Assembly (NCBI RefSeq): GCF_003597395.2
Contig: NC_133770.1
Span: 5,524,234-5,588,233 of the forward strand
DNA from: Chelonoidis abingdonii
Lineage: Eukaryota; Chordata; Testudines; Testudinidae
Length of the DNA: 64,000 nt
Reading direction: 5' to 3'
Shown: positions 11,037 to 20,983 of the stretch, one piece after another
How positions within the stretch are numbered: the stretch's first letter is position 1
How the letters are laid out: every line of letters starts with the position of its first letter
Program-made: the position numbers and the translations under genes
Notes under the pieces: generated by a model
Seen by the model: only the letters and a program-made list of their open reading frames with translations
The model's database searches: none
What the model was told of the DNA's origin: nothing

Positions 11037-11570
11037 GTATCTCGGTCTTGATCAGCAGTGTCTAAAGGAGTCAAAAGCCGTGGGCTCCCCACCGTCAATG
11101 CAGAGCTGTCAGAGCCCCGGGGCTGGAACAAGGCATCCGGGGTGATATGAGGAAGTGAGGACGAGGAGGACTAGTGAGTGTGTGAGCTTGTTTTACCCCC
11201 ATGGAGTGCCGTTCCTGCTCTGAACAGGATAGACATCGCCCCCTCGCTGCACCCTATTTGCACGCCCTCTATCTCCACCAGCTGGGGAGTGAACTGGGAG
11301 TGAAGGGGGGAATCGATAAAAAATCTCAGTCTCACCTCCCTCTTACCTAGCTGAAGGAAGGTCGTGCCTTGTAGCCTGGGAATCGCCCACACCCCTGTGG
11401 AGGTACCACATCCACCTTGTTGAGACAAGGGAGGCAGGGAGAGCGAGGGCAGCACCAGTAAGGGGTTAATACATGAATGCTTTTTGCTTGAGGCAGGGTG
11501 TGCAGCCTTGGTGTGTTTAATGCGACCTGCTCCCATTTCCTTGCCGGTGCCAGGTAGCAGTTCGGGCTGC

Positions 11571-12795
11571 AGGGCCGGCTTCAGAAAGCGCTGCCCAATT
11601 CAAACATTTTCGGCGGCCCTGCAGATGACTTAAAAAAAAGTGGAGAAAAAAAAAGCCTTTCATTCTTTCATGTTTTTGTACTTCCCATAACTATATAATA
11701 ATACAATTATATTTATGTTACCGTTGCAGCATATTTATGTGTTGATTCTGGTTATTATGACCGCCATTTCACATGTGTGCGGTCCCGCCACTCCGCGGGT
11801 GTGCCACTGTTGTGGGTCCCAGTTGCTTACTCCCCCATTGAGCAGGTATGTCTGAGGTTACTGTCCTGAACTGCAGGCCTGCAGTGGACTATGGCTGCTG
11901 GAGGCAGGATCAGGACTGATGGAGGTAAGTCTGCTCAGGCAGTGAAGCGTTGGGCTGTTGATGGCCGGTGTGTGGGCAAGGCTGCTTCAGCAAGGGTGCA
12001 GCAGGTGGCTGGGCAGTGTGGCAGGGCTGGTGCGGAGCAGCAGTGGTGTGGGCTTTCGGCTCTATGGGCAGGCTGCAGGGGGTGTGCGGGTTGACTGGCC
12101 CACAGCAGGGGTTTGAAGGATGGCTGTTGGGATGGTGCAGAGCTAGTTACAGGCAGGGAGCAGGCTGGTGTGGCAGGGCAAGGGTGCAGCAGAGCACTGG
12201 AGCCCAGCCTTTAAATAGCCCCCAAGCTTCCTGCTATCCCAGGGCTTTGGGGGCATATTTAAGTCCCGGGGACCCCCAGCTTCTGCTTGCCCTGCTTTTA
12301 AATAGCCGCGGCGCCCTGCAACGCTGGGGCGGCGGGGCTCCGCGTATTTAAAGGACTGGTAGAGAGCAGCTGCCTCATACCCAAGCTCTGGAGGCTATTT
12401 AAAGGCCCGGCAGCTCCAGCCGGAGACCCGCGCTCTGGCCAGAGCTCCAGCAGGAGAGCAGGGCAGCGGGCGTTGCTGTAGCTCCCGCCGGGGCTCCAGC
12501 CCGGAGGAGCGGGCTGCGGGGCTTTGCCGCACTCCAGCAAGGTCAGCTAGAAGACGGGCCGCGAGATTGCGCGCTTCCTGCTGGAGTCCAGTCGGGAGCA
12601 GTGGGGCCCGAGGCTGCCGCGCTCCCGCCTGCTCTTCGCTCAAGGCAGACCACTGAAGACCCCGGAGCAGATTGTACCAGGGACCGGTGAGTAAATAAAA
12701 AAGAAAAAAAAAATTAAAAATGTTCCTAAGCGGGGCCCACCTTAGGCACGGCCGTTCCTAGAATCGGTCGAATGGCCTAACCCGGCCCTGCGGGC
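11571..12795. mobile_element. 1.2-kb hAT-like element
   Basis: Left end CAGGGCCGGCTTCAG and right end CCCGGCCCTG form short inverted ends. The flanks share cgggctg, close to an 8-bp duplication. The same end sequence borders a shorter element at 28993-29217. No transposase frame is visible. It interrupts the downstream flank of unit 4 relative to units 3 and 5. Confidence 0.6.
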
Positions 12796-13365
12796 TGTGC
12801 TGAAAGGAGTGGATACAGTGGACGAGAAGCTGGATATGATGTCAGCAAGGTGTGCCCTTGTCACAAAAACTCTCACTAGAAACTGGGCTGCATTATGGAG
12901 CACTGCCAGCAGATCGAGGAAGTGATGAATCCCTCTATTCGGCACTGAGGCCACACCTGGAGTATTATGTCCATTTTTGGCCCCCCCACACAGAAGGGAT
13001 GTGGACAATTGGAGGACAGTCCAGTGGAGAGGCAACAAAAATGACAGGGGGCATAGCACATACAAGGAGAGGCTGATGGAACTTGGGGTTATTAGGTTTG
13101 CAAAAACAGAGTGAGGGACTGTCGCAGCCTTCAACTACCTAGAAGGGGTTTCCAAAGAGATGCGCTCGGTCCTGGCTCAGTGGTGCAGATGACAAACCAA
13201 GGAGCAATGGTCTCAGCTGCTTTGGAGATCTAGTTGGATACTAGGAAACCACTATTTCCACTAGGAGTGTGAAGCACTGGAATGGTTACCTAGGAGCTGG
13301 TGGATCTCTACGCCTTAGAGGTTTTTAAGGCCCAGCTTGACAAAGCCCTGGCTGGGATGATTTAG
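12796..13365 (+). mobile_element. CR1 LINE 3' fragment
   Basis: Text such as cacctggagtattatgtcc, gaaggatgtggacaatt-like words, ggagaggctgatggaactt, caatggtctcag and ttagaggtttttaaggccc is the 3' coding end of chicken-repeat-1 LINEs. The frame is broken throughout. Confidence 0.85.
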
Positions 13366-13956
13366 TGGCCGTGGATTTTGGCTGTTTCATTTTCTGGGTT
13401 TCTCATTTGCGACACCTAGAACCTGATTGTCTGAGATTCCTGAGCAGCCCCCTCCTCCCGCTCAGCCCTTTGGAAACCCAGACCCTGCATATGTCAAGAG
13501 GGGACCCTATGACCTAAGAGAACCAAAATTCCTGGGCACATTGGAAAATGTTGGCCTAATGGCAGGATTCAGAGACTTTAAACAAATGGCCGATAAGGCC
13601 CCATTAATGTCTGTTCCGCCCCCTGTGCGACAGGGCACTGGGGAGAGTGAAAGAGATGAGACCATGGACACCTTGTGTTGTTAAACAGCAGCCCCTCCCA
13701 CGGGGTAAGCAGTGACATCAGTTGGCTCCAAACCGAGGTAGGCCAGTGGCCCATCTGCGTTGGTGGTCGACCTGCTGTGGTGCCAGCCAGGCCCTGCTGC
13801 TTCAGAGGAAGGAAACTTCTCTAGTGCCCAGTTCAGTCAGTGCTCCCCCCCCGCCTATGGGCCAACGAGCAGCTGCTGCCCTGCCAGCTCTGGGGCAGAC
13901 CCTCCCTGCCCCACAGCCCGATGCCCATCGGACAGACCCTGGGGAGGTGGGTCTAT

Positions 13957-14085
13957 TGGCGCCGACTCCATGGGTGCTCAGGGGCTCAAGCACCTGCAGA
14001 GAAATATTGGAGGTGCTCAGCATCCACTGGGCTGGGGGGGGCCGGGGCTGCCAATCATCTGTTCAGAGGGACTGCCCTGCCACTC
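13957..14085. repeat. Old hAT-like remnant shared by units
   Basis: ggcgccgactccatgggtgc followed by a copy of the motif in changed form (gctcaagcacctg). The same remnant lies at about 22630-22720 in unit 5, so it was there before those two units separated. Confidence 0.45.
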
Positions 14086-14165
14086 CCTCCTCTGCTCTTA
14101 AGGCAGGAGAGGGCAGAAAGGAGGGGTTAGGCGGGCGGGAGGCGCTCCTGGGAGCAAGTCTTGGG

Positions 14166-14426
14166 CAAGGCTGACTCCAGGCACCAGCAGGCCAAGCGTG
14201 TGCCTGGGGCGGCAAGCCACGGGGGGCGCTCTGCCGGTTACCGCGAGGGCGGCACACAGGTTGCGTTCGGCGGCATGCCTGTGAGTGTCCGCTGGTCCCG
14301 CGGCTTCGGGGCACCTCCCGCAGGCGTGCCGCCGAATCCTCAGCACTGGGGACCTCCTGCAGGCAAGCCGCCGAAGGCAGCCTGCTGGCTGTGCTTGGGG
14401 CGACAAAATACCTAGAGCCACCCCTG
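14166..14426. mobile_element. hAT element, 261 bp
   Basis: A GC-rich short element ending in ctagagccacccctg. It is flanked by an exact 8-bp duplication, gtcttggg (14158-14165 and 14427-14434). Unit 5 retains the uninterrupted gtcttgag site, which confirms the insertion. Confidence 0.85.
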
Positions 14427-14514
14427 GTCTTGGGGGAGGGGGCCAAGCAGGGGCAGGAAGAGGTGGACTGGTGGTGGGGTCTCGGGAGAGGGGTGCTAAG
14501 CCAGGGTGGGGCAC

Positions 14515-15545
14515 TGTAGCGAGGGGGCTCCCCTCCCCCACGCTCCTGAAGGGAATAGGCCAGAAAACCTGCGGTCCCGGGCGGAGGCCCGGCCGCCTAT
14601 CCCCGCCCCCAGGAAGCCAAGGGGCAGGACCGGAAGTTCAAGGCTCCCTCTGCCTGTCCCCGCCCCCAGGAAGTCAAGGGGCGGGACAGGAAGTATAAAA
14701 GCCCGGTCCCAGCCCTCAGTTAGGAGGAGGCAGCCGGAAAAGGCATATGCGAGGGCCTGAGCTCCTGCAGAGTCTATCTTACCCCGCACCTGGTATCCGG
14801 AGGGGTACTGGCCTGACCTTCCCTGGGGCAAGTACCCAGGGCAGTCGGCGGAGCCCTCTGACGCTCGTCCTGGGGAGGACTGGACCGGACACCCCGGTAC
14901 CCGGAGGACTGGACCAGACCGCCCGAATCCCGGGACCCGGAGGACTGGACCGGACCTCCCACCGCAGAGCTGGTTGAGGAACCCATGGTTTGGGAACCCG
15001 CGGACCCCGAGCCAGCTGAGGAAACCCTGGATGACGCCGGCGAAGGGCAGGTACCCGGGGAGGGGGAAGTCAGAAGTAGCCCGAGGGCGGCTGACTATAG
15101 TCAAGCCGCAGAAGGCCCCGAGCCTATGGCTGTGTGTATCGGCCAGGATCCCCACTGCGCACCCGGTCAGTGTGTTTCGGTGGGAGCCCTGCTGTGCACC
15201 CGGTCAGTGTGTTTCGGTCTGGATCCCCACTGACCACCGATACTAGGGCCCCGGGCTGGAACGCAGTGGAGTGGGAGGGCCTGCGTTCCCCCTGCCACCC
15301 CTTAAGGGTGGCAGACTCCCCCCTTCCTTTGCTTAAAACCAACCGCCTCCAGTTGTCTGTTGCTCTGCCCTGCCCCACAGGGCCAGAGCCCCTGAACCAC
15401 TTGTTGCTCTGCCCTGCCCCACCTCAAAGGGCCAGAGCCCCTGAACTGTTTGTTCGCCGTCCCGCCCTACCTAAGGGCTTGGACTACAGACTTCATTCGC
15501 TCAGCCCCTGCGACGAGGAGCTGAGCCCCGGCCGAGCCCGTTACA
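14515..15545 (+). mobile_element. Solo LTR-like element 1
   Basis: 1,031 bp starting TGTAGCG and ending CGTTACA, so with TG...CA ends. It is flanked by an exact 5-bp duplication, ggcac (14510-14514 and 15546-15550). A TATAAAA box at 14694-14700 fits an LTR promoter. It contains short tandem repeats: an approximately 30-bp AGGACTGGACCGGAC unit around 14870-14960 and a cacccggtcagtgtgtttcgg-type unit around 15155-15225. Unit 5 carries the empty site (ggggcacccaccgg). It has no internal gag or pol, so it is a solo LTR or a similar element. Confidence 0.7.
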
Positions 15546-15589
15546 GGCACCCATTGGAAAAACCAAAGGTCAGCACCTCTGGGTGGGTG

Positions 15590-15979
15590 CATAGGCGCCC
15601 ACTCCGTGGGTGCTCTGGGGCTGGAGCACCCACAGGGAAAAATTGGTGGGTGCTCTGCACCCACTGGCAGCCAAGCTCCCCACCACAGTTCACCTCAACT
15701 CACCTCTGCCTCCTCCCCTGAGCATGCCGTGTCCCCACTTCTCCTCCCAGCGCTTGCCACCGCAAAACAGCTGTTTTGCAGCGTAACAAGCTGTGGGGGG
15801 GCAGGAGTGGGAACGCGGCACGCTTCGGACGAGGCAGGGATTTGGGGAAGGAGTCCAATAGGGGCAGGGAGGGGGCAGAGTTGGGGTGAGAACTTTTGGG
15901 AAGGGGTTGGCATGGGGGTGAGGCTGGGGGCTGAGGCGGGTCAAGCACCCACCTGTGCCGGGATAAGTTGGTGCCTATG
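15590..15979. mobile_element. hAT element, 390 bp
   Basis: Ends cataggcgcc and ggtgcctatg are inverted repeats. The flanks ggtgggtg (15582-15589) and agtgggtg (15980-15987) are an 8-bp duplication with one mismatch. The empty site is seen in unit 5 (ctgggtggctgcc). Confidence 0.75.
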
Positions 15980-16221
15980 AGTGGGTGCCATTGGCAACAC
16001 AGGCCAGGGGAGGGGTGTCCCCAGCACTGGGAGGCCAGGGAAGCCTGGCTTCTCCCTAGAGATTCATCCAACCCCATGTCCCCTGGAGCAAAGACCCTTC
16101 CTGGCACCCTGTCTCCTCATGGCCTGGCTGGGAGCCTGGGAACCGGCCACTCCCTTTGGTGTCAGGACACAGGGTGGGTCCCAGCTGTCAGAGTGGAGGC
16201 AGGGCCAGGCCCTAGTGCTAC

Positions 16222-17099
16222 TGTCATAAACAGATAGTTAAGGGTTAATGTCTCTTTAACCTGTAAAGGGTTAACAAACAGTGAACCTGGAACACCTGAC
16301 AAGAGGACCAATCAGGAGACAAGATACTTTCAAATCTCGGTGGAGGGGAGCTTTTGTTTTGGGCTGTTTTGCAGGGTCTTTTGTTCTCTCTTGGGATTAA
16401 GAGAAGCCAGACATGTAACCGATTTCTCCCATCTTCTGAAACAGCCTCTTCTGTTCAATTTAGTAAGTACTAGTTAGAAAGGCGGTTTAGTCTTTTGATT
16501 GTTTTCTTTATTTGGAAATGTGTATTTTGCTGGAAGGATTGTATCTCTGTTTGCTGCAATTTGTATTTGTGCTGGGGGGAGGACTCTCCCTGGTGTCTAA
16601 GCTGAAAGACCCTGTAACATTTTCCATCTTGATTTTACAGAGATAATTTCTACTTTTTTTCTTTCTTTAATTAAAAGCTTTTTCCTTTTTAAGAACCTGA
16701 TTCTTTCCCTTTATTCTTGTGTGAGACCCCAGGGGATGGGGTCTGGACTCACCAGGGAATTGGTGAGAGAAGGGAAGGGGGGAAGGTGGAATTCCTCTCT
16801 GTTTTAAGGTTCAAAGAGTTGAATCACCGTGATCTCCTAGTGTACCCAGGGAGGGGAGGATCTGGGAGGAAGAAAGGAGAGGGGAATGGTTTATTTCCCT
16901 TTGTTGTGAGACCCAAGGGGTTTTGGGTCTTGGGGTCCCCAGGGAAGGGTTTGGGGGCCAGAAAGTGTCCCAAAACACTATATTTTTGGGTGGTGGCAGC
17001 TCTACCATTTCTAAGCTAGTAATTAAGCTTGGGGGGGGTTCATGCAGGTACCCCATCTTTTGGACGCTAAGGTTCAGAGTGGGGGTTCATACCTTGACA
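16222..17099 (+). mobile_element. Solo LTR-like element 2
   Basis: 878 bp starting TGTCATAAACAG and ending CTTGACA. The flanks are gctac and gctat, a 5-bp duplication with one change. Unit 5 keeps the unbroken text gtgctacccatggg at this position. AATAAA-like and T-rich stretches near 16650-16700 fit an LTR. No internal genes are present. Confidence 0.7.
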
Positions 17100-17251
17100 G
17101 CTATCCATGGGCAGGTGGGCGAAGCCCGGCTCCATGAGCCTCACTCCAGCTGTGCTGGGGATGCAGCCTTAATCCCCACTGGAGAGGGCCAGGGATTGGG
17201 TTACTGCAGCAGCTGGGAGCTCTGGGCTGCCTACGGGACCCTGCCCTGTGC

Positions 17252-18195
17252 CCAGTGGTGAGCTCCAGCCAGTTCGCACCGGTGCGCAGGAACCGGTTGT
17301 TAAATTTAGAAACCATTTTAGAACCAGTTGTTCCAGGACAACCGGTTCTAAAAAAGCTTTTAAATTTAACAAAGGCTTGGGCAGCTGTCCACCCGGCCCC
17401 AGCTCACCTCCGCCTCTCCCCTGAACGCTCTGCCCTCCTCCTCCTCCCCCTCCCCTGCTTCCTGCGAATCAAATGTTCGCGGGAAGCCTGAAATAAGGAG
17501 CAGGCAGGTAAGCCGAGGGAGGGGGGACAAGTGGAGGGCACCAGGGAGGCACAGCACGCACAGGCCAGTCTGGCTCCCCCTGGCCCTGGCCAAGCACCCC
17601 CGGCTCGGGCTGGTCCTGGCCGAGTGGCTCCGGACCGGCTCGGGGAGTCAGGCACCGCGGCGCCGGTCCTGGTGCTGGCCGAGCGGCTCTGGCCCGGCCG
17701 GCCTGGCTCGGGGAGTCAGGTCCCGGGGCGCCGGTGGCAGTCCCAGCGGAGCAGACCCTGTCTGGGCCCCAGGCCGTGTGGTAAGGGGGCAGGAAGCAGG
17801 GAGGGGGTGTTTGGTGGGTTGTGGGGGGGGTGGATAGGGGTCAGGGCGGTCAGAGGGCAGGGAACAGCAGGATTGAATGGGGGAAAGAGTCCCGGGGGAC
17901 AATCAGGAAGGAGCAGGGGTTGGATGAGGTTGGGGGGACAGAGTCCGGGACAGAGAGAGGGGTGGTTTGGATGGGCAGGGTCCCGGGGGCCATCACGAGA
18001 TAAAGAGAGGGGTTGAATGGGCACAGGGGGCAGTTAAGGGAACAGGGAAGGGGGGTGGATTGGGCAGGGGCTGCGGGGGGGTGTCAAGGAAGTGGGAGGT
18101 TAGATGGGCCAGGAGTCCTGGGGCGGGAGGGGGGCACGACCCCCTCGTGGGGTGAGGAGGACGGAACGGTTGTTCATATTTGGCACCAATCAATG
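17252..18195. mobile_element. hAT-like element with internal tandem repeat
   Basis: Inserted between the unit 4 downstream flank halves that are contiguous in unit 5. It begins cagtggtgagctcc. From about 17810 to 18120 it has a degenerate tandem repeat of about 40-50 bp (gtcagagggcagggaacag, then ggttgaatggg type words). The same internal repeat is found in the element at 45865-46581. The right end is approximate. Confidence 0.55.
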
Positions 18196-18248
18196 CCTGC
18201 GTCCCTTGGGCTGGGGCGGGAATGAGGAGCAGGCCCAGAGGTTCCTGC

Positions 18249-18254
18249 TTTATT
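18249..18254 (-). promoter_or_regulatory. Poly(A) signal, unit 4
   Basis: AATAAA on the minus strand, about 290 bases past the unit 4 stop codon. Confidence 0.7.
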
Positions 18255-18539
18255 GATGTGAGTGATAAATGGGAAAACACATGGAAAACTGCCAGTGGGT
18301 CAAGCAATAGGGCTTCATCCGCCCACACAGAGAGAGATGGAACCAGAACAGGGCCAGTCTGGCCCCGCTCCGCAGCGCTCAGCAGGGCTGGGAGTTTCGT
18401 AAACCCGCAGCCACAGCAAGCTCACTCCTCACGGTAACTTTGCAGAAAGCTCAGCAGCACCGGGGAACAGGTGGGAGGGAGGCCGGGCAGGACCAGCCAG
18501 AGGTGTGACCGTGGTGCGTCCCTCCACTGAGGTGCCTGT

Positions 18540-20690
18540 TCAGGCCTTTCCGGTTTCTCCACGTACACATGACTGCGCTATGCTGACCACTGCCTGGATC
18601 CAGGATCTGAAGTTCTGCGGCCGTGCGGCCCGTCTCACTCTTGCTCCCTGAAACACACACGAGCGAGACCGGTGCTTAGGCTGGAGACTGGAGGCACCGC
18701 CTGGCTGCTCATGCTGCCCCCAGGCCCAGCAAAATAAGAGCCCCAGCTGTGGGTCCAACCCCGCCCAGGCTGCGAGGCAGCGAGTCTGGAAGAAGCACAG
18801 GGCCTCCTCATTCCACCCCTCCCTCTGTTGCTCCCTCCCCTCTTTGCTTGTTTCACACCCTCCTGGAGCACGGGGTGGGTGTGGGAGGGATGTGAGCTCC
18901 AGCTGGGGGGCAGTCTCTATGGTTGGGTCATAGGGGGGACCTGGTGCAAGGATGGGGTTCCAGACTGAGGGCTGAGGGTTCATTGTGGGGGTGGCTCTGG
19001 ACTGGAAGCAGGGGGTTGGATGTGGGGTCTGGCAGGAGTTTGGATGGCAGAAGGGTCTCTGGGCTGGAGCAGGGGGTTGGGATGGGAGGGATGTGGGTCC
19101 AGGAGGAGGTTTGAGTGGAGGAGGGTCTCTCGGGCTGGAGCGAGGGGTTGGGATGGGGGTCTGGGTGCGAGTTGGGGTGCAGAAAGGCCTCTGGCTGGAG
19201 TAGGGAGTGCGATGTGGGAGGGGGGTCTGGGAGAGCAGAGTTTGGGTGGCAGGAGGCCTCTGGCTGGAGCAGGGGTGGGGTCTCGGGAGGCGAGTTGTGG
19301 TGGCAGAAAGGTTCTGAGCTGGGTTAGGGAGTTGGTTTGTGGGAGGGGTGCAGGGGCGCAGGCTCTGAGTGGTACTTTCCCGTGGAATAGCGGCCGGCAT
19401 GTCGCTCCACTTGGGGCAGCCAGCATGAGTCTGTGTTCTGTCTCTGGCGGTCAGGTGCTGCCCTCACAGCTCCATGGGCCATGGTTTCTGGCCAATAGAC
19501 TGCGGAGCCCCTGTGGCCGCCGTCGACACCCGGAGCTGGAGGGAAGAGGCCAGCCTGGTTCCCAGCAGCTGTGCTGGCAGGGCTGGCAGGACGGCCTGTC
19601 AGCCCCCACGCCGCACCAACCATGACTTTTATAACACGCCGGAAGTGGTGCTGACCGCGAGCGCGCAGGATTCCCTTTGCACATGGTCAGCTGAGCATCT
19701 CTTTCCAGTGCGGGGCTGCGCCCACTGCTGTGCCTGTGGCCAGCCGTGTGTATTGGGGGGGGGGGGGGGCTTCGAACAGGCCTGCCGCGCCTACTGTCCC
19801 TGCAGCTAGGATTGGAGCCGCTGGAGTGTCTGGGGTCCCAGCGTGTAGGAGTCGGGGCGAAGCAGGAACGACTCCACTGGGGCTGGCAGGGTGGGATCAG
19901 TATGAGGCCATGACCGCTCCACAGGGGCCGACGCTGCGAATGTCCCTGTGGTTGGGTGACACTACCGCACGACACGTCAGGGGGCCTTGCACCGGACGCG
20001 TCCCACACTCCCCTGGCTTTTCTTTCGGCAGGGTTCGCCCGTTGTCCCCTCTCAACCTTTGCTCCCTGCCCCCTAACGCTCAGGTCCGAATGAGAGTGCG
20101 CTCGGGTCCCGTCACGTTTCCTTGCTCTGAAGGGACCTCCTTTGCAGAGCTGATCGAGGACTGGCAGCCGATCACACCGGCTCAGCCCCCCCGCTACTAG
20201 TCTGCCCTTCCACAGGAGAGAGAGCGGGGGAGGCTGGGTGAAGGGGCCGGGTCTGCCGCATGCAGAAGGTTCGGCTGATCAGGGACGGGTCAGTGAGAAT
20301 CTCCCTGAGGCAGGGTCATTTCTGTGGAGGCCGTGGGTCCCTGACGTGGGGAGATGTAATTCCCACAGTGGGGACGGGGTGAGGGAGAGTCCCTGGCTCC
20401 ACACAGAGCATCCTGCCAGAGCGATCCTGTATCCAATCCCATCCCACCCCCCGGGGACCCCAGGTAGGGGCACGCAGCAAAGAGCGTCCCTGCAGGGACG
20501 TGCTCAGGGCCTTGTGCACAGGACTCACCGGCTGCTGCTGTTGGGCTCCGTCCACCTGGGCTGACTCCCCATCACGCGTTGCCACTGGGCCAGGACCCTC
20601 CATGCCCAGCGGCTGCTGCAGGATGGGCCCAGCCAGGGCAGCCCCGGCCAGCGCCAGAACCAGCAGCAGCACCAGCCGCAGATGCCTCAT
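18540..20690 (-). CDS. Unit 4 secreted furin-type peptide precursor
   Basis: Two exons: 20690-20529 and 18647-18540, both in phase 0 (CCG|GTGAGT donor, TTTCAG|GGA acceptor), 89 codons. Residues 1-20 are the signal peptide (MRHLRLV, then the same hydrophobic core as unit 3). Residues 21-54 are an acidic propiece nearly identical to that of unit 3. Exon 2 begins G-A-R-V-R-R, keeping the furin site. The released part is 29 residues (AARPQNFRSWIQ...GETGKA), net about +3, with one Cys and a hydrophobic middle (AVVSIA). An in-frame ATG six codons upstream of the chosen start also exists. Unit 4 has the TATA-like site, inverted repeat and AATAAA in place. Its intron is enlarged by a minisatellite. 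Function unknown; secretion and processing are inferred from motifs. Confidence 0.6.
18900..19350. repeat. Intronic minisatellite, unit 4
   Basis: Degenerate tandem copies of about 50-60 bp built from gggctggagcaggggttggg and ggtctctgg/ggcctctggctgg words, in the intron of the unit 4 gene. A shorter version occupies about 24130-24380 in the unit 5 intron, so it was present in a common ancestor and expanded in unit 4. It creates a long false open frame continuous with the terminal exon. Confidence 0.65.
19755..19769 (+). repeat. Homopolymer G run
   Basis: Fifteen consecutive G in the unit 4 intron; the length is prone to sequencing error. Confidence 0.9.
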
Positions 20691-20812
20691 CGTCCCCTTG
20701 AGCTGCATCTCCTCCTGGGACTGTCGAGCTCTGCTACCACTTCCCCTGGGAGAGGGGCTTCGGCCTCGTGTGGGGCTGGGAGTTGTGTGAGCCACGGGCA
20801 GGTGCGAGAGGA

Positions 20813-20818
20813 TTTTAA
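20813..20818 (-). promoter_or_regulatory. TATA-like site, unit 4
   Basis: TTAAAA (GGTTAAAATCC on the minus strand), about 123 bases before the unit 4 start codon. Confidence 0.5.
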
Positions 20819-20960
20819 CCAGCCTTCTCCTCTCCCACATGGGGAGGTATCTTGGGGGTTAAGGAACCTCCTTTCCGTCCCTCCCTCCCCCCAGGCCAGG
20901 GAAACAGGGAAGTGCCTTGTGTGCAATACACTGAAACTGCCACTTAACTGATCTCCAGCA

Positions 20961-20983
20961 GGTTTCCTCACCGCATGGAAACC
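20961..20983. promoter_or_regulatory. Conserved inverted repeat, unit 4
   Basis: GGTTTCC, nine-base spacer, GGAAACC, identical to units 1 and 3 and at the same distance upstream of exon 1. Unit 5 has lost this region. Confidence 0.45.

Noticed and set aside
18540..19400. A 286-codon minus-strand frame ending with the unit 4 peptide
   Set aside because: Only the last 36 codons are the real exon. The rest is read-through of the intronic minisatellite, upstream of a good acceptor.
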